DNA of 64,000 nucleotides from Naumannella halotolerans (GTDB lineage: Bacteria > Actinomycetota > Actinomycetes > Propionibacteriales > Propionibacteriaceae): NCBI RefSeq assembly GCF_004364645.1, contig NZ_SOAW01000002.1, forward strand, positions 1 through 64,000, written 5' to 3'. The notes beneath the pieces were generated by a model. The model worked only from the letters and a program-made list of their open reading frames with translations, was not told where the DNA came from and made no database searches. Below, piece by piece: positions 34,480 through 45,100 of the stretch. Position 1 is the first letter of the stretch. Each line of letters starts with the position of its first letter. The position numbers and the translations under genes are program-made.

Positions 34480-35589
34480 TCACTGCTGTCCGGGCAGCCA
34501 CCTCTCGGCTCCTTCGGTCAGCCGCTGCCGGGCCTGCTGCAGACGGCCCTGCGGGGGCAGCGATCCGCTGTCGGGCTCCGGTTCCTGGGGCAACTGCGGG
34601 AACTGCTGCGGTCGGGGCGGCGGAGCCTGCGGGCGGGGCGCCGGTCGCGGCGGCGGCGCCGGCCGTGATCCCGGTTCGTCCTCGAAGGCGCTCTCGGCGG
34701 CCTTGCCCTGCAACAAGGCGTTGCGGATCTCGTCGAACATACTGCCGATACCGCCGGGGTTCGACGGCAGGTAGAGGACGCTGGTCTTCCCGTTGCGGGC
34801 GACGTCCTGCATCGTGTCGAAGTACTGGGTCATCATCAGCAACTGTTCGGCGGTGGACTCGATGCCCACCCGTCGCAGCATCTCGTACTGCTCGGCGATA
34901 CCTTCGGCGATCGCCTTCCGTTGGGCCGCGACACCGACACCCTGCAGGCGTTTCGCCTCGGCCTCGGCCTCGGCCTGGGTGACCCGTTTGATCTTGTCGG
35001 CCTCGGCCAGCGACTGGGCAGCCACCCGATCACGCTGGGCGGCGTTGATCGAGTTCATCGAATCGCGTACCCGCTGATCGGGTGAGATGTCGGTGACCAG
35101 CGTGTTCACGATCTCGAAGCCGTACTCCCGCATCTGGCTGGACAGGGTCTTCTCCACCGAACCGGCGATGTCGTCCTTGGACTCGAAGGCCTCGTCCAGG
35201 TTCAAGCCCGACAGGGCCGAACGCACCACATCGAAGACGTAGGACCGGATCTGTGCGGTCGGGTCCGACAACCGGTAGTAGGCGGCGACCACGTTCTGCT
35301 CGGGGATCACGTACTGCACCGCCACCGGCACGGTGACGAAGACGTTGTCCTTGGTCTTGGACTCGATGTTCACCTCGAGTTGCTGCACCCGCAGGGAGAT
35401 CGGCGGGGTCACCGAGTCGATGAACGGTGCCTTGAAGTTCAACCCCGGCCGGGCGACCCGGACGAACTTGCCGAAGCGCTCCACGATGCGATTCTCCTGG
35501 GTACGCACGGTGAACAGCGCCGTGGCCCGGATCAGGATCACCGCCACCACCACGATCACCAGCAGGAAGGGTATGGCCACGAGTTCCAT
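34480..35589 (-). CDS. SPFH/Band 7 (stomatin-like) membrane protein
   Basis: The 369-residue protein has one N-terminal membrane helix (VAIPFLLVIVVVAVILI), the SPFH domain (about 30-190, with RIVERFGKFVRVARPGLNFK and FVTVPVAVQYVI) and a long helical stretch rich in Ala/Glu (AEADKIKRVTQAEAEAEAKR). The C-terminus is Pro-rich (about 300-350). These proteins form oligomeric scaffolds in membrane microdomains, often linked to NfeD-type proteases; no nfeD gene is adjacent. The ATG at 35589 follows GAGGAGTG. Confidence 0.92.
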   Translation of the reverse strand: MELVAIPFLLVIVVVAVILIRATALFTVRTQENRIVERFGKFVRVARPGLNFKAPFIDSVTPPISLRVQQLEVNIESKTKDNVFVTVPVAVQYVIPEQNVVAAYYRLSDPTAQIRSYVFDVVRSALSGLNLDEAFESKDDIAGSVEKTLSSQMREYGFEIVNTLVTDISPDQRVRDSMNSINAAQRDRVAAQSLAEADKIKRVTQAEAEAEAKRLQGVGVAAQRKAIAEGIAEQYEMLRRVGIESTAEQLLMMTQYFDTMQDVARNGKTSVLYLPSNPGGIGSMFDEIRNALLQGKAAESAFEDEPGSRPAPPPRPAPRPQAPPPRPQQFPQLPQEPEPDSGSLPPQGRLQQARQRLTEGAERWLPGQQ

Positions 35590-35693
35590 TGGGGTTCACT
35601 CCTCAGATCGGTCCATCAAGTCTGCCCGACGGCAGGCCGGCACCGGGCAGGGGGCCGCTTCGACGCAGCGCGCGGTTCACCGGTTCCCCGGTC

Positions 35694-36338
35694 TCACCGC
35701 CCCTCGGCCACACAGAGGCAGACCTTGTTGCCTTCGGGGTCGGCCAGCACGGTGAACGTCTCCGGGCTGTCGTCGACGACGGTGCCACCGGCAGCCAGGG
35801 CGGCGACGATCCGGTCCTCCACCTGCTCGCGACCGAGCCACAGATCCAGATGGAAGCGCTGCCGCGGTGCGGCGTGCGGATCGGTCCGCTGCAACCACAA
35901 CAGCGGCACGCGCTCCCTGGGGTCGATCACGTCGTCACCGTCGACATTGTCCGGCGTGCCGGTCAGCACCGCCGACCAGAACGCCCCCACCCCGGCCGGG
36001 TCGGCGGTGTCCAACGCCAGTTCCAGCAGGGCAAGCTCGGCCGGCGCACCGGAGATTCCCCGGTCCGCGGCCAGGGCGCTGATCTCGCGGGCCAGGTTCA
36101 CGTCGCGCTCGCTGAGCCCGCCGATGTCATGGCTGGACAGCTGGACACTCACCCGCGGGTAGCTGAGACGTACCTCGGGGTGATGGTCGGCGCGCTCGGC
36201 GAGTTCGGTCAGCCCGGCGACGAAATCGGCGCCGGTGCGGAAATCGCCGGTCTCGAAGGTGGCATGCAGTGTGGAGGCGAGGATCCGCCAATCGCTCAGT
36301 CCTGCGGCGTGGACTTCGTCGTTGCTCAGCCGTCCCAT
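35694..36338 (-). CDS. Fusion of a pterin-4a-carbinolamine dehydratase-like domain with a VOC domain
   Basis: This 214-residue protein has two domains. The N-terminal half (about 1-95) has the PCD/DCoH pattern: LTELAERADHHPEVRLSYPR and SSHDIGGLSERDVNLA, where the HHP motif and following His bind the pterin. The C-terminal half (about 100-214) is a single VOC module (ALLELALDTADPAGVGAFW, RQRFHLDLWLGREQVE, FTVLADPEGNKVCLCV). Such fusions are common in actinomycetes. Whether it recycles a pterin cofactor is unknown, since no aromatic hydroxylase is near. The ATG at 36338 is the start; the frame is open upstream without family-like sequence. Confidence 0.85.
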   Translation of the reverse strand: MGRLSNDEVHAAGLSDWRILASTLHATFETGDFRTGADFVAGLTELAERADHHPEVRLSYPRVSVQLSSHDIGGLSERDVNLAREISALAADRGISGAPAELALLELALDTADPAGVGAFWSAVLTGTPDNVDGDDVIDPRERVPLLWLQRTDPHAAPRQRFHLDLWLGREQVEDRIVAALAAGGTVVDDSPETFTVLADPEGNKVCLCVAEGR

Positions 36339-36484
36339 GCCCTCATTGTTCCTCGCCGTGCCCACAGGGGACACCTCGGGGGCCCTGGTAGAGCACGGCG
36401 GACGGGGCATCACCCCGGCGACGAAGGATCCTCCTTGCCGCGATGGGGCCCGCCGTCGCCGTGGGCCGAGGGCTTTCGGTCGGC

Positions 36485-36808
36485 TCAGTCGACCGACATC
36501 TCGCCCAACTCGTCCCAGTCGTCCTGCTCGATGGTCTGGCTGATGACCTTCGGGGTGATCCGCAGGTACTTGGGCAGTTCCTTGCCGGCGGTCTGGAAAT
36601 GCTCGGAGTTCACATGGGCACTGCCCGCTTCGCCGTCGGCGAATGCCTCGACCAGGACGTAGATGTTCGGGTCGTCGACACTGCGGGACCAGAAGAACCA
36701 TTTGCAACCGGGCTCGGCCTGGGTCGCCTCGGTGAAGCTGCGGGCGATCTCCGGCCAGTCGTCGGCATACTCGGGCTTCACCTCGAACTTGGCGGTGATG
36801 AAGATCAT
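36485..36808 (-). CDS. Antibiotic-biosynthesis-monooxygenase (ABM) domain protein
   Basis: The 107-residue ferredoxin-like protein begins MIFITAKFEVKPEYADDW, contains EPGCKWFFWSRSVDDPNIYV and ends with SEHFQTAGKELPKYL. This is the YgiN/quinol-monooxygenase-like ABM fold, a small dimeric oxygenase or binding protein. Substrate unknown. The ATG at 36808 follows AGGAGAAG. It may lie in one transcript with the downstream PCD-VOC gene. Confidence 0.85.
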   Translation of the reverse strand: MIFITAKFEVKPEYADDWPEIARSFTEATQAEPGCKWFFWSRSVDDPNIYVLVEAFADGEAGSAHVNSEHFQTAGKELPKYLRITPKVISQTIEQDDWDELGEMSVD

Positions 36809-36942
36809 CTTTTCTTCTCCTGGGAATCGGGAACCTGACCCCACCGGATCCTACCGGGAGCGCGCCGGATGATGATCATTGCCTGATGTCGAAGGTGATC
36901 ACTTCCCGGTCTCGCAGTATCGTCCGGTGCCAGAATGGACGG

Positions 36943-37978
36943 GTGCGTACGAACTCATTGATCAGCGGCATCGGTACCGCAGTGTTGGCCGGCCTGGCGA
37001 TCGAACGCCGTCGCCGGGAGCTGCAGGCTGTCGCCCCCGAGCTGCGGCACGGGGGCTTGTGGGTGCCGACGCCGATCACCAATGCGGTGGAGCTTGCAGT
37101 CACCCGGAGGATCCGGGCCCGGCAGGAACACAATGCGCCGGCGGTTCCCTGTGTCCGGCTGCGGGCCGACACCGGCGCTGCACCACCGGTCGATCTGCTG
37201 CGGTTCGACCCGCCGGAGCCCACCCAGCCGGGTGGGGAAGCGGCCCCGACCGGTGCGGTGTTGTGGATCCACGGTGGCGGTCTGTTGGTCGGTTCACCGG
37301 AAACGCACCGCACCGTTCGCTGCCGAACTTGCCGCCGATCTCGGCGTACCGGTCTTCTGCAATCGTTACCGGCTCGCACCCGAACACCCCTATCCCGCGG
37401 CCATCAACGACTGTTTCACCGCATTGCAGTGGCTGCACGTCCAGGCCGACGAACTCGGGATCGACCGGCAACGGATCGTGATCGGTGGCCACAGCGCCGG
37501 CGGCGGTCTGGCCGCGGTGCTGGCCCAACGGGCTGACGACGCAGAGCTGCCGGTGGCCCAGCAGACGCTGGTCTACCCGATGCTGGACGAACGAACCGGT
37601 TTCGGTGATCAAGTCGGACAACGCGGTCGGATCGGTTGGGATGCAGCATCGAATCGGTACGGCTGGAGCAGCTATCTGGGTCATCAACCGATCGTCGCCG
37701 ACCGGCCGTGGGCGGCCGCCAGGCGGCGCAAGGATCTTTCCGGCCTGCCACCGACGTGGATCGGCGTCGGTGATCTCGACCTCTTCCACGACGAGGATCT
37801 GGAGTACGCACAGCGGCTTCGGCGAGCCGGCGTACCGACCGAACTGGTGGTCGTACCGGGCATGTATCACGCCGCCGAACGTGACGTACCGGACGCACCG
37901 TCCATGATTGATTTCACTTCCCGCATGCGGGCCAACATGCGGCGCGCACTGAGCGGATCAGCCACCGGCGGGCAGTGA
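36943..37978 (+). pseudogene. Alpha/beta-hydrolase fold-3 esterase with a frameshift
   Basis: Two frames join into one hormone-sensitive-lipase-like esterase. The first frame starts at the GTG at 36943 and reaches WIHGGGLLVGSPETH (HGGG oxyanion hole). The second continues as PFAAELAADLGVPVF, NRYRLAPEHPYPAA, the nucleophile GGHSAGGGLAAVLA, the acid in DLDLFHDED and the histidine in GMYHAAERD. The break is at about 37306-37313, with one extra base. All catalytic residues are intact, so it could be an assembly error or a recent loss. The enzyme would hydrolyse short-chain esters in the cytosol. Confidence 0.8.
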
Positions 37979-38018
37979 GGCGGGAATATCTCCCGCACCA
38001 CCGTTTGCTACAGGGCAC

Positions 38019-38660
38019 ATGAGCACTGTGACGATCATTGGTGGCCACGGCAAGGTGGCCCTGTTGGCAGCCCCACACCTGGTGGAGGCAGGTCACCGGG
38101 TCCGCTCGGTGATCCGCAACCCCGATCACCGCGAGGAGGTCGCCGCCACCGGCGCCGAACCGGTGGTGGCCGATGTGGAGAACCTGGACGTCCCGGGTCT
38201 GGTCGAGGTCTTGTCCGGGTCCGATGTGGTGGTGTTCTCCGCCGGTGCCGGCGGCGGTAGCCCGGCTCGTACCCGCGCTGTCGATCATGATGCCGCGGTA
38301 CGTTCGATGCAGGCGGCCGGTGAGGCCGGGATCTCCCGGTACGTGATGGTCTCCTACTACGGCGCCGGGACCGACAACGTCCCCGAGGACGATCCGTTCT
38401 ACCCCTACGCCAAGGCGAAGGCCGATGCCGATGCGGCACTGCGGAGGACCGACCTCGAGTGGACCGTGCTCGGCCCGAGCCGACTGACCTCGGAGGATCC
38501 GACCGGATTGATCGACGTCGACAAGGGTTCGGGTGAGGTGTCGCGCGGCAATGTGGCGCTGGTGATCGCGGCCACGGTCGAGGAACCCTCGACGATCCGT
38601 CGGACGATCAACTTCGATGACGGAAGCACTCCGGTCGCCGAGGCGATCCGGGCATCCTGA
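38019..38660 (+). CDS. NAD(P)H-binding atypical SDR (NmrA/YtfG-like)
   Basis: The 213-residue protein has an N-terminal dinucleotide loop (VTIIGGHGKVALLAAPHL), SDVVVFSAGAG, a region RYVMVSYYGAGTD, then the YAKAKADADAALRRTDLEWTVL motif, where the Y..K pair sits. This is the NAD(P)-binding 'atypical' SDR group, which acts as reductases, isomerases or redox sensors. The ATG at 38019 is the start. It is convergent with the next gene, 6 bp apart. Confidence 0.88.
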   Translation: MSTVTIIGGHGKVALLAAPHLVEAGHRVRSVIRNPDHREEVAATGAEPVVADVENLDVPGLVEVLSGSDVVVFSAGAGGGSPARTRAVDHDAAVRSMQAAGEAGISRYVMVSYYGAGTDNVPEDDPFYPYAKAKADADAALRRTDLEWTVLGPSRLTSEDPTGLIDVDKGSGEVSRGNVALVIAATVEEPSTIRRTINFDDGSTPVAEAIRAS

Positions 38661-38666
38661 GCAGGT

Positions 38667-39071
38667 TCAGTCGAACCGCTCCTGTTTGCGCAGGACTCCG
38701 GTGAAGACGCCGATCAGCGCATTGGCGATCGACATCACCAGGGCACCGGCGACGGCCCACCAAAAGCCGTCGACGATCAGCCCCCAGCCGAGGAAGGTCA
38801 TCGAGATCCAGCCGACCAGCAGGAACATCAGGCCGTTCACGATCAGCCCGAACAACCCCAACGTCAGCACGTAGAGACAGGCCGTGGCGAACTTGACCAA
38901 GGGCGCGATGATGCCGTTGACCAGACCGAAGACCAGTGCCACGACCATGTAGCTGAGCACGGTGGCGAGCGTCGTCTGGTCGTACGGCTGGACCGCGACC
39001 CCGGGCAGCACGAGAGCGGTCAGTGCCAGCGCCAGTGCGCTGGTGACCAGGCCGATCAGGAAGTTGCGCAT
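38667..39071 (-). CDS. Phage-holin-superfamily-IV (PF04020-like) membrane protein
   Basis: The 134-residue protein has four transmembrane segments (about 5-27, 36-58, 66-88 and 96-120) with the family's LVNGIIAPLVKFATACLYVL and GLFGLIVNGLMFLLVGW. Despite the family name, these are ordinary chromosomal membrane proteins with no proven lysis role. The ATG at 39071 is the start. Confidence 0.85.
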   Translation of the reverse strand: MRNFLIGLVTSALALALTALVLPGVAVQPYDQTTLATVLSYMVVALVFGLVNGIIAPLVKFATACLYVLTLGLFGLIVNGLMFLLVGWISMTFLGWGLIVDGFWWAVAGALVMSIANALIGVFTGVLRKQERFD

Positions 39072-39165
39072 ACCGCCAGATTGCCAAACCCGGCCAAGGG
39101 TCCGCCGAGCGGGTCGGTCGAAGCATCACGCAGATGCTCCGACCGGCCGTTCGGGCTCACCCCGG

Positions 39166-42100
39166 TCAGTCCCGTCGTCGTAGCAGTGCCAGACCGCCCA
39201 GCAGACTGATCACGGTGACGGCCAGCACTCCAATACCGAGGGTCGATCCGGTACCTGCCAGTGGACCGGTGTCACCATCACCACCACCTTCGCCGGGCGG
39301 TGTGGTTTCGGTCGCCGAGGGCGACCAGGTCGGTTCGCTCGAGGTGCTCGGCGGCCCCGATTCGGTCGGGACCTCGGTCGGGCTCGGTGAGGTCGACCCG
39401 GTCGGGGTCTGCGTCGGCGTTCCCGTCGGGGACTGGGTCGGCGTTCCCGTCGGGGACTGGGTCGGCGTTTCCGTCGGAGACTGCGTCGGCGTTCCCGTCG
39501 GAGACTGCGTCGGCGTTCCCGTCGGAGACTGCGTCGGCGTTCCCGTCGGAGACTGCGTCGGCGTTCCCGTCGGAGACTGCGTCGGCGTTCCCGTCGGAGA
39601 CTGCGTCGGCGTTCCCGTCGGAGACTGCGTCGGCGTTCCCGTCGGAGACTGCGTCGGCGTTCCCGTCGGAGACTGGGTCGGCGTTCCCGTCGGAGACTGG
39701 GTCGGCGTTCCCGTCGGAGACTGGGTCGGCGTTCCCGTCGGAGACTGGGTCGGCGTTCCCGTCGGGGACTGGGTCGGCGTTTCCGTCGGGGACTGGGTCG
39801 GCGTTCCCGTCGGAGACGTGGTCGGAGACTCCGTCGGCGTCGGCGTACCCGTCGGCGTCGGGGTCGGTGACGGAGCGGCTGACAACGGGTTCTCGACCCT
39901 CACCTCGACCGGCACCCAATCCGCGGCACTCGGCAGGTCGAACTCGACCGTCCGGTTCTGCTGTTCGGCACCGGTCCCGCCATCCACGGTGAACACCGGA
40001 GCACCCCACTGCCCGCCCGGCACCTCGTTCGGCGCGATCTCGGTCACCGTGCAGCTACTCCCCGGAGTCAGATCCACCGACGGAGTCGAGCCGCCATCGA
40101 CCAGGGTGACATTGCCGTTGGTGACACCACCGTCGGGCACCGCACAGCTGTACTGGACCGTGAACTCGCTACCCCCGGGCAGCAACTCGGTCGCGCCGGT
40201 GACCTGCTTGGAGAAGCTGATCGGGAACCGGATCCGGTCCACCGGGTTGGTCACGGTCAGTGTCACGACCGCATCATCGACCACCGTCACCGGACCGTCG
40301 GCGGTCCACTGACCCCACCCGAAGCTGGGGTTGTCGTCGACCGGCGGTTGGGCCGGGGTGTCCTCCCCGGTGATCTCGCACTCGGCACCGGCCGGCAGGC
40401 CGTCGACCGTGGTGCTGCCCGTACCGGAAACCGTCCAGGTTCCGGTCTGCGGCTCATTGCCCGCCAGCTCGCACCGGTAGGTGCCGCTGAAGGTGCTGTC
40501 CGCGGGCAGATCGGCCGGGTCCGCGCCGGTGATCGCCTTCGTGATCTGCAGCTCACCGGTCAGGCGCTGCACCTCGTTGGTGACCTCGACACTCGCCACG
40601 GCGTCCCGGGAGGTGACGACCTCGGCCGGCTCGGTCCCGATCGGGCCCTCACTCGGAGCGAGCACCCGGTACTGCGGGGCCAGCCACGACCAGGAGCCGT
40701 CGACCAGCAGTTCCTCAGCCGGGGCCGATTCACTGACGGTGCAGTCGGCACCTGCCGGGACCTCGATGCCTTCGACGCTGCCGTCGGCGGCGAAGGCAGT
40801 CGCCTCACCACCGTCGGCGGCCAGGTCGACCTCGCCGCGGTAGGTCTCCTCACCGTAGGTGCAGACCCACTGCGCGGTGACCGTTCCGACCGGATCGGCC
40901 AGCGCTTCTTCCGGCCCGGCGTAGACCTTCTGGATCGTCAGTGCGCTGTAGCGGCGTTCGGCGGTGTTGGTCACGGTCAGCCGGGCCGGTTCGTCAGCGG
41001 CGGTGATGGTCACCGGCTCACTGAACTGCGGCGATGTCCAGGACCACGACTGGTCGACCAGGTCGGCCTGGTCCAGGTCGTTCTCGGTCGCCTCGCAGGA
41101 GGCTCCCACCGGGACCTCCATCGTGCTCGAACCGACCTCACCCACACCGGCGGTCCAGCCGTCGGTGAAGGTCTGCGCCGCGTCGCCCTCGCCATAGGTA
41201 CAGACGATCTGCCCGCCGAACTCGGCATCATCACTCACCACACCGGGCGGCACCTCGTCCCCGAGGAGCTTCTGCACCGCGACGGTTCCGTACACCCGCT
41301 GGATCGGGTTCTCGACCTCGACCAGACCGTCCTCGGGCGCATCCGCTGCCCCGACGGTGAAGGTCTGCGGGGTGATCACCGGCTGTCCCCAGGCATAGGA
41401 GTCGTCCCGCAGCAGGTCCTGCTCCGGTGCAGTCTCGGTGACGGTGCACTCCCAGCCCACGGGCGCGGCGTCGAGCAGCTGTACCGCCTCGGCCCCCGGG
41501 GCGAGTTCGACCTGGCCCGACACCGACAGCGTCTCGTCGTCGGGGCTGACACATTCGACCCCGATACCGAACGGCGTGCCTTCGCCGACATAACCCTGCA
41601 CCTGTCCGGTGAGCTCCTTGCTCACCGTCAGCGGTTCGGTACGCCGCTGGTAGCTGTTGCCCACCGTGACCGGTGCCGGGTCCTCGCCGATGATCGCGTC
41701 GACGATCTCGGGTGCATTCCAGCCGTACGACGGATCACCCAGCGACGGCTGGACATCGATGCCGCCGACCTCGTCGGCGGTGCAGTCGGACCCGAACAGG
41801 ATTCCCTCCTCGGGCACCCCCTGGAGAGTGGCCGGGCCGGAGCCGGTCACGGTCCAGGTGCCGGTGACCGGATCGGTGTCGCGATAGGTACAGGTCCAGC
41901 CACCGCTGAAGACACGGCCGTCCTCAACGACCTCTGCCGGGTCGTCCAGTGTCTTGGTGATGGTCAGTGTCCCGTAGGCCCGGACGACCTGGTTGGTCAC
42001 CGTCAGCACGGCGGCTTCCGGCGCCCCGACGACCGTCACCGGGCCGTCGGCGCTCCACTCATCCCACTGGTAGCTGTCATCGCCGTCGACCGGCGGTTGG

Positions 42101-45100
42101 ATCCGCAGGTCCTCGGAGGTGATCGTGCACTCGGAGTCGCGGAGGATGCCACCGATGGTGGCGCTTCCCGTACCGGTCACCGCCCAGACACCGGTCTGGT
42201 CCGGATCCCCGGGATGGGTACAGGTCCAGCTGCCGCTGAACTGGCTGCCCGCGGGCAGGTCGGCAGGATCGGACCCGCTGATCGCCTTGGTGACGGTGAA
42301 CGCCCCGGTCACCCGGGTGACATCGTTGGTGATCTCCACCGAGGCGACCGTCTCGGCATCGGTGCTCAGCTGGGCCGGGGTCGAGGTCACCTCGCCCGCC
42401 GTCGGGGCCAGCACCTGGTACGTCGGTGGCTGCCAGGCCCAGGAGGCATCGTCCAGCAGGTCCTGGGTGGGCGTGGTCTCGGTCACCGCACAGTTCGAGC
42501 CGGCCGGCACCTGCACACCTTCGACGCTGCCGTCGGCGGCGAAGGCGGTGACCTCGCCGCCGGCCAGTGGCAGGTCGACGACACCGTTCCAGCTCTGGTC
42601 GCCGTTGGCGCAGACCCAGGTGGCACCGATGGTGGCCTCGGGGTCGGCCAGAGCCCGTTCCTCACCGTCGAAGACCTTGCTGACGGTCAGACCGCTGTAG
42701 ACCCGTTCCGGGGTGTTGGTGACGGTCAGCTGCGAGGTCTGCCCGGCGGCAACGGTGACCGGGTCGCTGACCACCGGATCGGCCCAGGTCCACGACTCGT
42801 CGGCCAGCAGGTCGTCCGACGGCGCGGTCTCGGTCGCCTCGCAGGAGGAGCCGACCGGCACCTGGGTCAGTTCGGCACTGACCTGACCGGCCTCGGCGGA
42901 CCACTCATCGGTGATCTCCTCGGCATGGTCTCCCTCGCCGTAGGTGCAGACGATCTCGCCACCGAAGGTCGCATCGGCGTCGACCACACCTTCGGGCGCG
43001 TCAACCAGTTTCTGCACGGCCACCTGTCCGTACACCCGGCGGATCGGGTTGGTCACCTCGACCACCACGTCGTCGGTGTCGGCGACGGTGAACCGGGCGG
43101 GCTCGATCTGCGGCAGTTCCCAGGCATAGGACGCGTCGGCCAGCAGCTCCTGGCCGGGTGAGGCCTCGGCCACCGAGCAGTCCCAGCCGACCGGGGCCTG
43201 GTCCAGCAGCGTCACCGGGGAGTCGGCACCGGGAGCGACATCGACCCGGCCGACGAGCGTCTGGGTGTCACCGGCCCCGCCGGGGGTGACACAGCGGACG
43301 TCGACCTGGAAGGCCTCGCCCTCACCGACGTACCCCGCGGTCTCCCCGGTGATCTCCTTGGTCACCTGCAGGGACGCGGATTCGCGGTGGTAGCGGTTGG
43401 TCACCGTGATCGCCGCCGGCGACCCGGCCTCGACGGTGGCATCGTCGGTGATCTGCGGATCGTCCCAGACCCACGACGGATCGGTGGCCGACGGGGGATC
43501 ATCGATGCCGTCGGTCTCGGTGGCCGTGCAGTCGGAGGTGAGCAGGATCCCCTCGTCGGGTACGCCGTCAAGACTGGCCGTGCCGGCACCGTCGACCGCC
43601 CAGGTGCCTTCGACCGGCTCGTCGTCACCATAGGTGCAGCTCCACTCGCCGCCGTAGGTACGGTCGGACTCGACCACGCCGGTCTGGTCCTCGACCAACT
43701 TGTTCACGGTCAACCCGCCGTACACGCGCCCGATCGAGTTGGTGACGGTGATCGTCTGCGGATCCTCGCTGGCGGTCACCTCGGGCGCGTCGATGCTCAC
43801 GCCGTCCCAGGCGAAGGAGGGGTCGGTGAGTCCGTACCCGGCGGCGACCGGAGCCTCGGCCAGGGCACACTCGGCACCCAGCGGCACCCCGTCGAAGCTC
43901 ACCGGCTCGCCGACCTCGGCCGCGACGGGACCGAACTGGGGGGACGCTCCCCGCGACACACAGGTCAGGGTGAGGTCGAAGGTGCCCTCGTCGAACCCCT
44001 CGACAGCACCGTCGAGTTCCTTCACCGCCTCCACGGAGACGGTCTCCTCTGCCAGGACATTGGTGAAGGTGACCTGCTGGCTGGCGTCGTCATCGATCGT
44101 GAAGTCGATGCTGTCACCGGTCTGCGGATCGCCGGTGTCGAGTTGGACGGTCGTCTCCTCCGGCTGCCAGACCAGCGGGTCGACCGGATCAGGGAAGTCG
44201 CTCTGCTCGGTCAGCGTGCAGTCGCTGCCGGCAGGCAGGTCGGGGCCGCTGACCGATCCGCCGGCCTCCACCTGCAGGGTGCCGTCGGCGGTCGACCCGT
44301 CCGGCAGCTCGCAGGTGTAGCTCATGAGGAACGGCGTGTCGGCGAAGTCCGTACCCGGCTGGCCGCCGAGGACGGTCTTGCCGACGCCGAAGGAACCGGT
44401 CAACTGGTGAACGCTGTTGGTCACGGTCAGCTCGGCCTCGGACGCGTCACCGGTGACGACGACCGTGCCGCCGAGGTCGGATCCGGCCCAGACGTAGGAG
44501 CTGTCGGTGGGAACGGGCTGGCCGTCCACGGTGCCCTCGGTGACCGAACAGCTCGATCCGAGCGGCACCTGATCGGCGTCGCCGGTCAGCTCTGCCGGTC
44601 CTGCCCCGGTGACGCTCCAGGTGCCCTCGTTGACGGTGTCGCCCTTGGTGCAGGTCCAGGTCCCGGCGAAGTCGGCGGACGCACCGGCGCCGTCGGGTCC
44701 GCCGGTGATCGCCTTGGTGATGTCGAGGCTGCCGTAGACCCGTTCGAGAGTGTTGGTGACGGTCACGCCGACGACCTGATCGGCCTCGTCGACGGTCACG
44801 GTCTGCGCTGCCGGGGCGTCACCGAAGACGTAGGACTCGTCGACCAGCAGGGCATCGGCCGGGTCCTCCTCGGTGATGGTGCAGTCGGTGCCGACCGGTA
44901 CGCGCGGCGTGGTACCGGTGCCGTTCACGCTGAGGGAGAAGGTCTCGGAGTAGTCCTCGTCGGTGCCTTCTGCCGGGGCGTCACATTCGACGGTGATGTC
45001 GAAGGTAGCGCCGTGGACCAGACCGGCGCTCAGGTCGCTCGGGTCGAGTTCCTTCGTCACCTGGACGGCGCCGTAGATCGGGGTCGTCGGATTGGTCACC

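Noticed and set aside
38667-39071. Phage lysis holin
   Set aside because: The family name is misleading; the gene lies among host genes with no endolysin.
39417-39812. CRISPR-like regular repeat array
   Set aside because: The units are contiguous with no unique spacers and are translated in the giant protein.
39134-40312. Repeat-rich frames (VGVPVGDC, SAFPSETA, DAVSDGNA) on both strands
   Set aside because: A 24-bp repeat is open in several frames by necessity; only the minus-strand TPTQSPT frame continues into a real protein with a sorting signal.
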